This document shows, piece after piece, positions 22,920 to 33,826 of a stretch of DNA of 48,854 bases. The stretch spans positions 1 through 48,854 of the forward strand of contig CAITIQ010000239.1 in the NCBI GenBank assembly GCA_903892415.1. Reading direction: 5' to 3'. This stretch comes from an uncultured delta proteobacterium (GTDB taxonomy: Bacteria; Myxococcota_A; Polyangia; Polyangiales; Polyangiaceae). Numbering within the stretch: the stretch's first letter is position 1; every line of letters starts with the position of its first letter. A program made the position numbers and the translations under genes. The notes under the pieces were generated by a model. That model ran no database searches and was not told where the DNA came from. It saw only the letters and a program-made list of their open reading frames with translations.

Positions 22920-24023
22920 TCAGCGCTCGAGCAGGATGCGCAGCATCCGTCGCAACGGTTCGGCGGCGCCCCAAAGCAACTGATCCCCCACCGTAAAGGC
23001 CCCTAGATAATGCGGCCCCATGCGTAGCTTCTTCAAGCGCCCAATCGCCACGGTCAGTGAGCCGGAGACTGCCTTGGGGGAGAGCTCGGCAAGCGTCGCT
23101 TGGCGCTCGTTCTCGACCAGCTTCACCCAGGCGTTCTGCTCGCGCAGGATGCCTTCAATCTGATCGAGCGGTACATCTCGCTTGAGCTTGATGGTCAAGC
23201 CCTGGCTGTGACAGCGCATTGCCCCGACGCGCACGCAGATGCCGTCCACCGGGATTTCGGGGTCATTGCCTAGGATCTTGTTGCTCTCCGCGTGGCCCTT
23301 CCATTCCTCGCGCGTGGCGCCCTCACCCACGGCTTTGTCGATCCAAGGCAGCAGGTTGAGCGCTAGCGGCGCGCCGAACTCTGCTTGCGGAAGCGCTGCG
23401 TCTGCCAGGGCGTTTGCCGCGGCCCGATCGAGCGCGAGGGCGCTCTCTGCGGCATTGGCCACGACTGAGCTGGTGCGCTCGGCGATGAACCCGAGCTGGA
23501 GCAGCAGCTCGCGCATGTTCTTGGCTCCAGCGCCTGAGGCCGCCTGGTAGGTCATGCTGCTGACCCACTCGACCAAACCGCGTTGATAGAGCCCGTGAAT
23601 CGCCATCAACATCAGGCTGACGGTGCAGTTTCCACCGATAAAATCCTTGTGTCCGTTTGCGAGCGCGGAGTCGATCTGCGCGCGGTTGACCGGGTCCAAG
23701 ATGATGGTGGCGCCTTCGGCCATGCGCAGCGTGGAGGCCGCATCGATGAAGTAGCCGCTATAGCCTTGCTTGCGCAGCTCCGGGTGCATCTGCGTGGTGT
23801 AGTCGCCGCCCTGACAACTGACGATGACGTCGAGCTTGAGCAGCTCTTCGAGCGAAAGCGCCGAGCGAATAGGCTCATTGCCGAGCGGAGCTTGCCCTCC
23901 GGACTGGGAGGTGGAAAGGAAGACCGGCTCGATCAGCTCGAAGTCGCCTTCGGCGCGCATTCGCTCGACGAGGACCGAGCCGACCATGCCCCGAAAGCCA
24001 ATGATCCCGACGCGTTTCTTCAT
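22920..24023 (-). CDS. asd: aspartate-semialdehyde dehydrogenase
   Basis: The protein has 367 residues. It begins with the NADP-binding motif VGIIGFRGMVGSVLVERM and has the catalytic Cys133 in FIGGNCTVSLMLMA. MTYQAASGAGAKNM and NKILGNDPEIPVDGICVRVG with a downstream MRCHSQ (catalytic His) are typical of the Gram-negative Asd subclass. It reduces aspartyl phosphate to aspartate semialdehyde for lysine/diaminopimelate, threonine and methionine synthesis. It is divergent from the methyltransferase gene. A 12-bp palindrome in the 72-bp gap (CCTCGCGCGAGG, 24044-24055) could be an operator but may be chance in GC-rich DNA. Confidence 0.96.
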   Translation of the reverse strand: MKKRVGIIGFRGMVGSVLVERMRAEGDFELIEPVFLSTSQSGGQAPLGNEPIRSALSLEELLKLDVIVSCQGGDYTTQMHPELRKQGYSGYFIDAASTLRMAEGATIILDPVNRAQIDSALANGHKDFIGGNCTVSLMLMAIHGLYQRGLVEWVSSMTYQAASGAGAKNMRELLLQLGFIAERTSSVVANAAESALALDRAAANALADAALPQAEFGAPLALNLLPWIDKAVGEGATREEWKGHAESNKILGNDPEIPVDGICVRVGAMRCHSQGLTIKLKRDVPLDQIEGILREQNAWVKLVENERQATLAELSPKAVSGSLTVAIGRLKKLRMGPHYLGAFTVGDQLLWGAAEPLRRMLRILLER

Positions 24024-24095
24024 CGTGATTGCAAAGAAGCACTCCTCGCGCGAGGCGGCAAGTTCCGTCCCTAACCTGCAAAGGAAGGCCGGCCA

Positions 24096-25064
24096 ATGAT
24101 CGACGACGCCAGCTTCAGCCGCGCCGTTTCCCTGCGCGCGGATTTGATCGCTCAGCCAGGAGACCGAGCGTTTCGTCTTTACGATGGGCCCCGAGAGGGG
24201 GAGCCAGGTTCCCCGACCATCGAGGTCTTCGGCAAGACCGCCGTCACCTTCGTGCGCTCGAGCGAGGTGACCTCGGACGAGAAGGCGCTGCTCGTGGCGA
24301 AGTTGCAGCAGTCCCTACCTGGTCTACGTGCCGTCGTTTGGAAGCAAAAGGGCGCGTTCGACACAGGCACGGTCGTGTTTGGCAGCGAACAAGACGTGAC
24401 TCGCCGCGTGGAAGAAGCGTCGATCAAGTACTGCGTGCGGCTGCTCGCTCATCACGACGCAACGTTCTTCCTCGATACAGCGCTCTTGCGCGCGTATCTG
24501 CGCGAGACGGGGGCAGGCAAGAGCGTGCTCAACCTGTTTGCGTACACCGGCAGCTTGGGCGTCGCTGCCGCGGTAGGCGGGGCGCGCGTCGTCAACGTCG
24601 ACAAAAACCGCATCTTCCTCGATCAAGCCAAGACCTCCTACGGCATGAACGGTCTGCACATCGAACGCGTTCACTTCAAGGCCGAGGACTTCTTTCTGGC
24701 TTCACGCAGCCTGCGCAAGAGCGGCGCTGCCTTCGATCAGGTCGTGGTCGATCCGCCGCCCTTCGCCGCCGGTAAGTCCGGCGTCGTCGACGTGGTGAAC
24801 AACCTTCCGGCCTTGCTCAACAAAGTCCGCCCGTTGGTCAAAGACGGCGGCGAGCTGATCGTCGTCAACAACGCGCTCTTCGTTTCGGGCGAGGAGTTCC
24901 TGCAGAAGATCGCCGAGGTTTGCGCAGATGGTTATGCCAAGTTGGAGCGCACCATCGGCGTGCCCGCGGACTGTCGAGCTCCGCTTGCGCGGCCGCTGCC
25001 CTCGGACCCCGCACCCTTCGAGCACCCCACCAAGATCGCTGTGCTTCGCCTGCGCAAGAAGTGA
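24096..25064 (+). CDS. RlmI/RlmK-like class I methyltransferase
   Basis: The protein has 322 residues, after AAGGAAGG and an ATG at 24096. SAM-binding motif I is VLNLFAYTGSLGVAAAVGGA, the following acidic strand is VNVDKN, and motif IV is VVDPPPFAAG. This is the pattern of the RlmI/RlmK group that methylates C5 of cytosine or N7 of guanine in 23S rRNA. The segment TFFLDTALLRAYL just ahead of motif I also fits. The N-terminal PUA domain usual for RlmI seems absent or unrecognisable, and the protein is about 70 residues shorter, so the target is uncertain. Confidence 0.85.
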   Translation: MIDDASFSRAVSLRADLIAQPGDRAFRLYDGPREGEPGSPTIEVFGKTAVTFVRSSEVTSDEKALLVAKLQQSLPGLRAVVWKQKGAFDTGTVVFGSEQDVTRRVEEASIKYCVRLLAHHDATFFLDTALLRAYLRETGAGKSVLNLFAYTGSLGVAAAVGGARVVNVDKNRIFLDQAKTSYGMNGLHIERVHFKAEDFFLASRSLRKSGAAFDQVVVDPPPFAAGKSGVVDVVNNLPALLNKVRPLVKDGGELIVVNNALFVSGEEFLQKIAEVCADGYAKLERTIGVPADCRAPLARPLPSDPAPFEHPTKIAVLRLRKK

Positions 25065-25085
25065 ACGATTCGGGACGCTTCGCCC

Positions 25086-25835
25086 GTGGATGAAGGCTTC
25101 GCGAGGACCCTCGCTCTGGTCGAACTCGGCTTGGTTTTGCCAACCGTCCTCGCACTTTCCTGGGTTGCGGCGCCCTACGGCAGACACCGTCGGGAGGGCT
25201 TTGGGCCCTCGCTGCCGGTAAAGATCTCCTGGCTGCTGATGGAGGCTCCGGCGGTGGTCGCCTTCGCTTGGGGCTTTGTCGCGGCCGGTGCTTCCACGGC
25301 GCCGGCCGCGCTCCTGCTGCTGGTTGCTTGGCAAACGCACTACGTGCACCGCTCCTTCGTCTATCCGCTGCGCATTGCGGGCGGCCAAGGTCGGACCTCT
25401 CCGCTCTTGATCACCGCCCTGGGGGCAAGCTTCAATTCGCTCAACGGCCTGGCCAACGGCTTTGCTGCGGGGGCCAAGGTCGGCTTTGGTCAGCCGCTGC
25501 TCTTCGCCCTTGGTGCCGTACTCTTCGTCGCCGGGCTGGGCATCAACATCCATCACGACAACCTGCTTTTGCGACTGCGCAGAGAGCGAGTCGGCGCCGA
25601 CTATCAGGTCCCGCAGGGCGGGCTCTTTCGTTTGGTTTCCTGTCCCAATTACTTGGGAGAATTGATTGAGTGGCTGGGCTTCCTGGCCATGTCTCAGTCG
25701 CTCGCGAGCCTGGCCTTCTGTCTTTATGCGGCGGCCAACCTCGGGCCGCGCGCGCTTTCGCATCACCGTTGGTACAAGGCGCACTTTCCCGACTACCCAA
25801 GCCGTCGCCGCGCGCTGTTGCCCTTCCTTTTGTAA
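25086..25835 (+). CDS. steroid 5-alpha-reductase-like membrane enzyme
   Basis: The protein has 249 residues from a GTG at 25086 and about six membrane helices. The C-terminal half carries the family pattern: HHDNLLLRLRRERVGADYQV and PQGGLFRLVSCPNYLGELIE, then WLGFLAMSQS, and at the end HHRWYKAHFPDYPSRRRALL. These segments form the NADPH- and substrate-binding part of 3-oxo-5-alpha-steroid 4-dehydrogenase-type proteins. THYVHRSFVYPLR in the first half is also typical. Myxobacteria include sterol makers, so a steroid or polyprenoid substrate is possible, but nothing nearby confirms it. It starts 21 bp after the methyltransferase. Confidence 0.88.
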   Translation: MDEGFARTLALVELGLVLPTVLALSWVAAPYGRHRREGFGPSLPVKISWLLMEAPAVVAFAWGFVAAGASTAPAALLLLVAWQTHYVHRSFVYPLRIAGGQGRTSPLLITALGASFNSLNGLANGFAAGAKVGFGQPLLFALGAVLFVAGLGINIHHDNLLLRLRRERVGADYQVPQGGLFRLVSCPNYLGELIEWLGFLAMSQSLASLAFCLYAAANLGPRALSHHRWYKAHFPDYPSRRRALLPFLL

Positions 25836-25899
25836 ACGAACGGGCGCACTCGGCCCATGATGGGTTCACGCCCCGTCGCGGCAGTGGCATCACGCTCTC

Positions 25900-26445
25900 A
25901 TGGCCCCTGTGAACCTCTCTCAGCCTGGTGGTGGTGGCGGTGGTGGAGGACGCAATCGCAGCGTTCAAGAGCGCATGTTGCGTTGTCACGACAAGATTCG
26001 GCTGTTTTTGGACGTCGCTCAACGCGTCGTCCAGCGCGAGGGCGACGAGCAGCAGTGTCGCGACGGCGCCTATGACGTCGCTCGTTACTTTCGGGAGAGC
26101 TTCGCCGATCACACAGCCGACGAGAACCTGAGCGTGTTTCCGCGCTTGGCGGGGCTGGCCGAGCCGGCCCTTGCCTTCGCCGATCGGGCGATCGCCGAGC
26201 ACGTGCGCGATGAGCTCCTGGTTAGCGAGCTAGTTACCCTATGCGATCAGCTCGCACTCGCTGAGGCTGACCCGGCTCGCGTGCGTTTGGCCGCAGTGCT
26301 CGCCGAGCTGACGCCGCGGCTCTTGGATCACCTCGCGTTCGAGGAGGAGTTCCTGTTCCCGCTCTTCGCCCAACTCGCGCCAGCGGAAGAGGCGGCGATG
26401 TCTCAGGAGATGTTTGACCGGCGGGACGCGCGGCGCGGACCGTGA
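25900..26445 (+). CDS. hemerythrin-domain protein
   Basis: The protein has 181 residues. After a Gly8 run (QPGGGGGGGGRNRSVQERM) come the four helices of a hemerythrin HHE fold. Candidate iron ligands are the His in LRCHDKIRLF, HTADEN, EHVRDEL and LLDHLAFEEEFLFP. Such proteins bind a di-iron site and sense or carry O2 or NO, or store iron. It has no signal peptide. The last four bases overlap the GTG start of the phosphatase gene (GTGA), so the two are translationally coupled. Confidence 0.85.
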   Translation: MAPVNLSQPGGGGGGGGRNRSVQERMLRCHDKIRLFLDVAQRVVQREGDEQQCRDGAYDVARYFRESFADHTADENLSVFPRLAGLAEPALAFADRAIAEHVRDELLVSELVTLCDQLALAEADPARVRLAAVLAELTPRLLDHLAFEEEFLFPLFAQLAPAEEAAMSQEMFDRRDARRGP

Positions 26446-27494
26446 GCGAGCGCGTGCGCAGGGCGTTGCACTTCAAGGTGCTCCTCGGTGCGCTCGCTGC
26501 CTGCGCTGACGAGGACCTCTCGCCCGCCGCCGTCGTCCCCGCGGCAAGCGGTGGAAGCTCCGCAGGTGGAGAGTCCGCGGACAGCTCCGGGGCAGCTGGG
26601 CACGCAGGCGTTTCTCCCGTGTATCCCCCACCGATCGAACCCGACGCCGTGCGCGTCGTCGTGCTCGGAGACGCGGGTACGGGCAGCGCTGATCAGTTCA
26701 AGGTCGGCCAGGCGATGGGCGCTGTCTGTGCATCGCACGGTGGCTGCTCGTTGGCGCTCTACCTCGGCGATAACATCTACCCGATAGGCGTCAGTTCAAC
26801 GGCCGATCCGCAACTGCAAACGAAGTTCGAGGACGTCTACGCAGACTTGGATTTTCCTTTCCAAGTGTTGCTGGGTAACCACGACTACGGCGGCGGCTTT
26901 GATCTAGCCCGTGCTCAAGCCCAGGTTGACTACAGCGCTTTCAGCAACAAGTGGAGTATGCCCGGCCGCTACTACGCTTTTTCCCTCGCTGGTGTGAAGC
27001 CCGGTCCATCGCCGCTCGTCGAGTTCTTCATGCTCGATACGCAACATCTCGTCGTCACCGGAGATCCTGAGCAGACGGCCTGGGCCGATAGCGCGATTGC
27101 AGCCTCCTTGGCGCGTTGGAAGATCGCTGCTGGTCACCACCCTTACAAGTCCAACGGTTCGCACGGAAACGCCGGCCAATTCGACAATGTGAGTGGCAAC
27201 GGTGTGGCCTTTCAGACCTTGGTGCAATCATCGATGTGCGATCGCATCGATCTCTACTTGGGCGCGCACGATCACAATCGGCAGTGGCTCGCTCCAGAAT
27301 GTGGCGTCGAGTTTACCGTCTCCGGAGCTGGCTCCACCGTACGCAGTCTGCCGGGGGACAACCCGACGCTGTTTGAGAACTCCGAAGATCTCGGCTTTCT
27401 CTTTTTGCAGCTGAGTGAAAGGCGCATCCTCGGCACGTTCTACGACGCCGACGGCTTTCCGCAGTTCACCCGCGCGATCGAAAAAACGCGCTAG
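26442..27494 (+). CDS. secreted metallophosphoesterase, purple-acid-phosphatase-like
   Basis: The protein has 350 residues from a GTG that overlaps the hemerythrin stop. [18 protein letters not shown] is a lipoprotein-like signal, followed by a Ser/Gly/Ala linker to about residue 60. All metal-binding motifs of the calcineurin-like fold are present in order: [38 protein letters not shown] and [10 protein letters not shown]. The pattern is that of acid phosphatases with a di-metal site, likely acting on phosphate esters outside the cytoplasmic membrane. The role of the coupled cytosolic hemerythrin is unclear. Fumarase begins 10 bp downstream. Confidence 0.93.
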   Translation: MSERVRRALHFKVLLGALAACADEDLSPAAVVPAASGGSSAGGESADSSGAAGHAGVSPVYPPPIEPDAVRVVVLGDAGTGSADQFKVGQAMGAVCASHGGCSLALYLGDNIYPIGVSSTADPQLQTKFEDVYADLDFPFQVLLGNHDYGGGFDLARAQAQVDYSAFSNKWSMPGRYYAFSLAGVKPGPSPLVEFFMLDTQHLVVTGDPEQTAWADSAIAASLARWKIAAGHHPYKSNGSHGNAGQFDNVSGNGVAFQTLVQSSMCDRIDLYLGAHDHNRQWLAPECGVEFTVSGAGSTVRSLPGDNPTLFENSEDLGFLFLQLSERRILGTFYDADGFPQFTRAIEKTR

Positions 27495-27504
27495 GCTGCG
27501 CGCC

Positions 27505-29142
27505 ATGGATTTCGTCTTTCAAGAGATGTTCCCGCTGGCCAAGGACACAACGCCTTACCGTCTGCTCACCCGCGATTACGTGAGTTCGTTCGAGGCAAAC
27601 GGTCAACGCTTCTTGTCGGTGGATAAGGAAGGCATCCGCCTGCTCACGTTCGAGGCGATGAAAGACATCGCCCATCTGTTGCGCCCGGGGCACCTCGCGC
27701 AATTGCGCAAAATTCTCGATGATCCCGAGGCTTCGGCCAACGACAAGTTCGTCGCCTTGGATCTGCTCAAGAACGCCAACATCTCAGCAGGCTTCGTCTT
27801 GCCGATGTGCCAGGACACCGGCACGGCGATCATCAAAGCCAAGAAGGGGCAGCTCGTCTTCACCGGCGGTGGTGACGCGGCGGCCATCTCCAACGGCGTG
27901 TTCGATACCTACACCAAGACGAGCTTGCGTTATTCGCAGCTGGCGCCGATCTCGACCTTCGTCGAGAAGAACACCAACACCAACCTCCCCGCCGAGATCG
28001 AGATCGAAGCGATCGACGGGGATGCCTACAAGTTCCTGTTCATGGCCAAAGGTGGTGGTTCGGCCAACAAGAGCTACTTGTTCCAAGAGACCAAAGCGCT
28101 GCTCTCGAAGCCGAAGTTGCTGGCCTTCGTCGAAGACAAGCTGATGTCGATCGGGACCTCGGCCTGCCCGCCGTACCACTTGGCGCTCGTGATCGGCGGT
28201 ACCAGCGCGGAGATGGCGCTCAAGACGGCGAAGCTCGCCTCGGCCCGCTATTTGGACGGCCTGCCCACCGAGGGCAACGCGCTCGGCCACGCCATTCGTG
28301 ATCCTGAGCTGGAAGAGGCCGTGTTGCGCGTGACGCAAAACTCCGGCATCGGCGCGCAATTTGGCGGCAAGTACTTCTGTCATGACGTGCGCGTGATTCG
28401 GCTCCCGCGCCATGGCGCATCGTGCCCGGTGGCTCTTGCTGTCTCCTGTTCGGCCGATCGGCAGGCGCTCGGGAAGATCACCTTTGACGGCATCTTCCTG
28501 GAGGAGCTCGAGCGTGATCCCGCGCACTACCTGCCTGAGCCCAAAGCGGAGGAGCTCGCGAGTGAAGTGACCAACATCGATCTGAACCGGCCGATGTCGG
28601 AGGTCCGCGAGCTGCTGAGCAAGCTACCCGTGAAGGCGCGCGTCTGTCTCAGCGGCCCGCTGGTCGTCGCGCGCGACATCGCCCACGCCAAGATCCAAGA
28701 GCGGTTGGCCGCGGGCGGTGGCATGCCCGAGTACCTGAAGAACTTTGCGGTCTACTACGCTGGCCCGGCCAAAACTCCGGAGGGCATGGCCTCCGGCTCG
28801 TTCGGACCCACCACCGCAGGCCGCATGGATTCCTACGTGGACGAGTTCATGTCGCACGGCGGCAGCATGGTGATGCTGGCCAAAGGCAACCGCTCCAAGC
28901 AGGTGACCGACGCTTGCAAAAAGTACGGTGGTTTCTATCTCGGATCGATCGGCGGTCCGGCGGCGCGCCTGGCGCAAGACTGCATCACCAAGGTCGAGGT
29001 GCTCGAGTATCCGGAGCTCGGAATGGAGGCCGTTTGGAAGATCGAAGTGCGCGACTTCCCGGCCTTCGTCGTAGTCGACGACAAGGGTCACAGCTTCTTT
29101 GATGACGTTGGTAAGAAAGGCTCACTGCCGATCGTGAAGTGA
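27505..29142 (+). CDS. fumA: class I fumarate hydratase
   Basis: The protein has 545 residues from the ATG at 27505, close to the 548 of FumA. Three Cys match the [4Fe-4S] ligands of class I fumarases in spacing: Cys102 in [10 protein letters not shown], Cys221 in [11 protein letters not shown] and Cys315 in [28 protein letters not shown] and [14 protein letters not shown] from the C-terminal beta domain are strongly conserved. It interconverts fumarate and malate in the TCA cycle with an oxygen-sensitive cluster. It is 10 bp after the phosphatase and may share its transcript with hemerythrin and phosphatase. Confidence 0.95.
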   Translation: MDFVFQEMFPLAKDTTPYRLLTRDYVSSFEANGQRFLSVDKEGIRLLTFEAMKDIAHLLRPGHLAQLRKILDDPEASANDKFVALDLLKNANISAGFVLPMCQDTGTAIIKAKKGQLVFTGGGDAAAISNGVFDTYTKTSLRYSQLAPISTFVEKNTNTNLPAEIEIEAIDGDAYKFLFMAKGGGSANKSYLFQETKALLSKPKLLAFVEDKLMSIGTSACPPYHLALVIGGTSAEMALKTAKLASARYLDGLPTEGNALGHAIRDPELEEAVLRVTQNSGIGAQFGGKYFCHDVRVIRLPRHGASCPVALAVSCSADRQALGKITFDGIFLEELERDPAHYLPEPKAEELASEVTNIDLNRPMSEVRELLSKLPVKARVCLSGPLVVARDIAHAKIQERLAAGGGMPEYLKNFAVYYAGPAKTPEGMASGSFGPTTAGRMDSYVDEFMSHGGSMVMLAKGNRSKQVTDACKKYGGFYLGSIGGPAARLAQDCITKVEVLEYPELGMEAVWKIEVRDFPAFVVVDDKGHSFFDDVGKKGSLPIVK

Positions 29143-29179
29143 CCTTCAGCTCGAGCCGTTCACCTTCGGTCGGCCGCGC

Positions 29180-30706
<1,527 letters not shown>

Positions 30707-30720
30707 GATGGACCGTTATC

Positions 30721-30734
30721 GCCAATCGATTGGC
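30721..30734. promoter_or_regulatory. 14-bp palindrome upstream of the ALDH7 gene, possible operator
   Basis: GCCAATCGATTGGC is a perfect palindrome in the 46-bp gap between the aminotransferase stop and the ALDH start. On the minus strand it abuts GATAAC, a -10-like hexamer eight bases before the ATG. No -35 box is clear. It may be an internal promoter/operator or a chance palindrome. Confidence 0.35.
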
Positions 30735-30752
30735 TCCGCTACGGCGAATGGT

Positions 30753-31964
30753 TCAGCTGCGGCCGAGCAAGCTCTCGAGCGCGTCGGCCAAGCGCTCATA
30801 GTCTGCGAGCTGGTTGTAGCGCTGCGCCGAAACGCGGAAGAACCTCGAGCGAGGGGTGGGCCAGTTGATGATCGGCACCTGAATGCGGTGCTCGTCCACC
30901 AGGCGTTTTTGCAGTGGGTCCGCATAGCCTGGGAGGCCAGGGATGTCCGCCTCGTGCTCGGGCCGGTCGGGGAGTGGGAGCGTCACCATCGTACCGAGCA
31001 GCTCGCTGGGCGCAGGGGCCTCGATCCCGAGCCGCCGGCACAATAGTTCGCGGGCTTGCAAAAGTAGGCCGTGATTGATGGCGTAGTGGGTCGCGAGCGA
31101 GCCCTCGGAGATGCCCTCGAGAAAGTCGAGGGCCTTCGCCACCGACAAATGGGCGGTTGGATCGTCGGTCCCCGTCCAATCAAATTCGAGCTGAAAACGG
31201 CTGCGATCGGTGCGCTGTGCGTTGCGGCCGTGACTTGTCACGATCGGCTGTAGCCGCGCCTGCAGATCCTCACGTACCCAAAGGAAGGCCGCGCCTTTGG
31301 GCGCACATACCCACTTATGCAGGTTACCGGTGTAAAACCCAGCTCCCAGCGATGGGACGTCCAGCGCGAACATGCCAGGCGCGTGCGCGCCATCCACGAG
31401 CACCTCGCAACCATGTTTGTGGGCAACGTCCACCAGCTGTTTGACCGGCAGCACCAGAGCGCTGGGGCTAGTTACGTGGTCGATCACCAAAAGGCGTGTG
31501 CGCGCGCTGAAGGCGGCCTCCAGGCTCGCGACGATGGCGCTCTCGCTTGCGACGGGGAAGGGGAGGGGCGCAAAGCGTACGCTCGCCCCGCGCGGCTCGG
31601 CCCAGCGCGCAGCAGCGTTGTTGACGGCATTGTAGCCGTGACTCGTAACCAGCACCTCGTCGCCCTCGGTCAGCGGAAAGGAGGCCAAGACAGCGTTGCA
31701 GCCGGCGGTTGCGTTGGGCACCAAAGCGAGGTCGGTCGGCTTCGCGGAAAGCAGCTGCGCCAAGCGAACGCGCAGTGCATCGAGCAGCGGCTCGAGCTCC
31801 CGTACGAAGAAGTTCACCGGCTCGCGTTCGATCGTGTGGCGTAGCTCGCTTTGATAGGCCAACACCTCGCGTGGACAGGCGCCAAAGGAGCCGTGATTCA
31901 GAAAGGTGACCGCCTCATCCAGCAGCCAGTGGGAACGCAAGGAGGTCGCCGGGAGCAAAGCCAT
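30753..31964 (-). CDS. class V aminotransferase/isopenicillin-N-epimerase-like PLP enzyme
   Basis: The protein has 403 residues from the ATG at 31964, seven bases after the radical SAM stop. The PLP Lys is Lys217 in TGNLHKWVCAPKG, the PLP-nitrogen Asp is Asp191 in VLVDGAHAPGM, and the N-terminal signature is FLNHGSFGACPREVL. This is the pattern of class V enzymes close to isopenicillin N epimerase (CefD) and bacterial PLP desulfurase/lyase homologues. The reaction could be epimerisation, transamination or C-S/C-N lysis. Its position between a radical SAM protein and an aminoadipate-type dehydrogenase suggests a substrate with an amino-acid part, by inference. Confidence 0.9.
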   Translation of the reverse strand: MALLPATSLRSHWLLDEAVTFLNHGSFGACPREVLAYQSELRHTIEREPVNFFVRELEPLLDALRVRLAQLLSAKPTDLALVPNATAGCNAVLASFPLTEGDEVLVTSHGYNAVNNAAARWAEPRGASVRFAPLPFPVASESAIVASLEAAFSARTRLLVIDHVTSPSALVLPVKQLVDVAHKHGCEVLVDGAHAPGMFALDVPSLGAGFYTGNLHKWVCAPKGAAFLWVREDLQARLQPIVTSHGRNAQRTDRSRFQLEFDWTGTDDPTAHLSVAKALDFLEGISEGSLATHYAINHGLLLQARELLCRRLGIEAPAPSELLGTMVTLPLPDRPEHEADIPGLPGYADPLQKRLVDEHRIQVPIINWPTPRSRFFRVSAQRYNQLADYERLADALESLLGRS

Positions 31965-31971
31965 GGTCGCC

Positions 31972-33819
31972 TTAGGAGAGGACGTTGAGTTTTCCCTTGG
32001 GTCGCAGCTCATGCTTCGACCCTTCGAGTTCGGGCGTCTTGATGAAGGTGAGCGCCTCGCTCGGTGCGCTGGGAGCGGCCCACTCCTCGAGGTCTTGTGG
32101 CAAGGGACCGGGCAGCGTCGGTTGCAGCGTACGCTCCAGCAATTGGAAGTCGTGCCGGGCTTCGAACTCGAGCGGCAGGCCTTTCTTCAGGCCCTCGGCT
32201 TTGAACCAGGCGCGGGCTCGATTGATGTTTCGGATCAGCACAAAGTGTTGCGGGTCCACCTTGGCCGCCTCGGAGAAGGCGTTCATCATCGTCTCGTAGT
32301 CGCCGCGCCGCGCCGCGATCACGGCTCGATGATTGAGGATCAGGCCGGGGCACGGGTAACCAAGCTCGCCCGCGCGATCCAGGTGCTCGATCGCTTCATC
32401 CCAGAGGCCGAGCTCGATCGCCGCGCCCGCTACGTCCATGTGTGCGCTGTGACAGTCGGGGATGCGCGCTAGTACCTCGCGCAGCTCCGCGATGTCCGGC
32501 TGATGCATGGTTTGCAGACCCGAGTGCGTGCGGAACCACCGGTTCATCTGCTCGGCCAGCGTCTCGTCGGCGTCGAAGGTGGTCTTGAACTCTTGGAACT
32601 TCTCGCGGAAGTAGAGCTCCCGCGAGAGCCAGCCCCGCCGCTCGGCCTCGTGGAAATCCCCGGTGCCCGGATAGACCGATAGGCAACTAAAAATGTACTC
32701 GTGCGGCTTGGCGCGCTCGAGGAACTCCAGCGTCTGCTCAAAGGACTCCTCCGTCTCCCCGCGATTGCCGAGCATCATGAAGTAGCGCACTTTGATGCCG
32801 TAGCGTTTGCACAGCTCGGTGGTGCGCAGGATCTCAGCCACGGTGATCTTCTTGTCGATGGCGTCGAGAATGCGCTGCGAGCCGCTCTCGACCCCGAGGC
32901 TTAGCCGTTGGCAGCCCGCGAGGCGCATTTCGCGCAAGAGCTCGTCTGTCAGCAGATCCACTCGCGTATCGCAGCTCCAGAAGAAGTTGAGCTTGCGCTC
33001 GCGGATGCGACGGCAAAGCTTCAGCACGCGCTTTTTGTTGGTGGTGAAGGTGTCGTCCTTGATTTGGATCATGCGCACAGGCAGCTTGGCCAGCGCCTGC
33101 TCGATCGTGTCGAGCACGTACTCGATCGACTGCGAACGGAAGCCGCGTCCCCAGGTGGTTTCGGCACCGCAGAAGGTGCACGCCCACGGGCAGCCGCGCG
33201 AGGTCATCAAGATGTGCGTGGCGAAGCTGCGGTGCACCATCGCCAAGGTATCGAGGTCGGCCACGGCCTCTCGCTTACCGCCGTAAACGAGCTCATCGCG
33301 AGCCTCGCCGCGGCGCGACCAAAGTCCGCGAATCGTCGCTAGCGGCTCTTTGCGTTCCACCTTCTGCAGCAGCTCCAAGAAGGTGTGATCCGCCTCCCCG
33401 ACGGCCACGCTGTCCACCGCGCGATAGTGCGTTAAAAGCTCCTTGGCCAAGGGCGACGCATGGGGCCCGCCGACCACCACGTGACAATCGGGCCGGCGCA
33501 GCTTGATGGCGCGGGAGACAAGTTCAACGCCTCTTCGATTGGCCGTCCAACAGGAGAGTCCGACAACGTCGGCGTCGAGCCGGTCGAGCACCGACTCGAG
33601 CTTCTTCCACGAGTAGGAGGACAGGTTGAGGACCTTGACGGCGTGACCGGCTCGCTGGGCCTCTGCACCAAGCTGCAACAGGCCATAGGGGATTTGATAA
33701 AAATCAGCGTCCAGATCTCCGGCTCGGTAGCCCGGAGGAGGGCCGTCACCGTTTGCGTCCTCCGGCTCGTTTTCTTCGGGGATCTTCCAAGGCGGCGGAT
33801 AAAGCAGCGCGACCTTCAA
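31972..33819 (-). CDS. B12-binding-domain radical SAM protein with C-terminal helical repeats
   Basis: The protein has 615 residues from a TTG at 33819, preceded by GAGG five bases upstream; the longer frame overlaps the lipoprotein gene. Residues 1-150 resemble a cobalamin-binding Rossmann domain (KVALLYPPPW, DVVGLSCWTANRRG, VVVGGPHASPLAKE), though no DxHxxG motif is seen. The radical SAM cluster motif is Cys210-x3-Cys214-x2-Cys217 (RGCPWACTFCG). Family motifs include LSLGVESGSQRILDAI and YFMMLGNRGETEESFE. After about residue 470 the chain is helical and TPR-like (DEAIEHLDRAGELGYPCPGL). Members of this group methylate or rearrange diverse substrates. The tight operon links it to the aminotransferase and the lipoprotein. 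Confidence 0.92.
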   Translation of the reverse strand: MKVALLYPPPWKIPEENEPEDANGDGPPPGYRAGDLDADFYQIPYGLLQLGAEAQRAGHAVKVLNLSSYSWKKLESVLDRLDADVVGLSCWTANRRGVELVSRAIKLRRPDCHVVVGGPHASPLAKELLTHYRAVDSVAVGEADHTFLELLQKVERKEPLATIRGLWSRRGEARDELVYGGKREAVADLDTLAMVHRSFATHILMTSRGCPWACTFCGAETTWGRGFRSQSIEYVLDTIEQALAKLPVRMIQIKDDTFTTNKKRVLKLCRRIRERKLNFFWSCDTRVDLLTDELLREMRLAGCQRLSLGVESGSQRILDAIDKKITVAEILRTTELCKRYGIKVRYFMMLGNRGETEESFEQTLEFLERAKPHEYIFSCLSVYPGTGDFHEAERRGWLSRELYFREKFQEFKTTFDADETLAEQMNRWFRTHSGLQTMHQPDIAELREVLARIPDCHSAHMDVAGAAIELGLWDEAIEHLDRAGELGYPCPGLILNHRAVIAARRGDYETMMNAFSEAAKVDPQHFVLIRNINRARAWFKAEGLKKGLPLEFEARHDFQLLERTLQPTLPGPLPQDLEEWAAPSAPSEALTFIKTPELEGSKHELRPKGKLNVLS

Positions 33820-33826
33820 GTTGGCC

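Noticed and set aside
24044..24055. CCTCGCGCGAGG palindrome between asd and the methyltransferase
   Set aside because: Perfect but only 12 bp and made of CG-rich words that are common by chance at this GC content; noted in the asd entry only.
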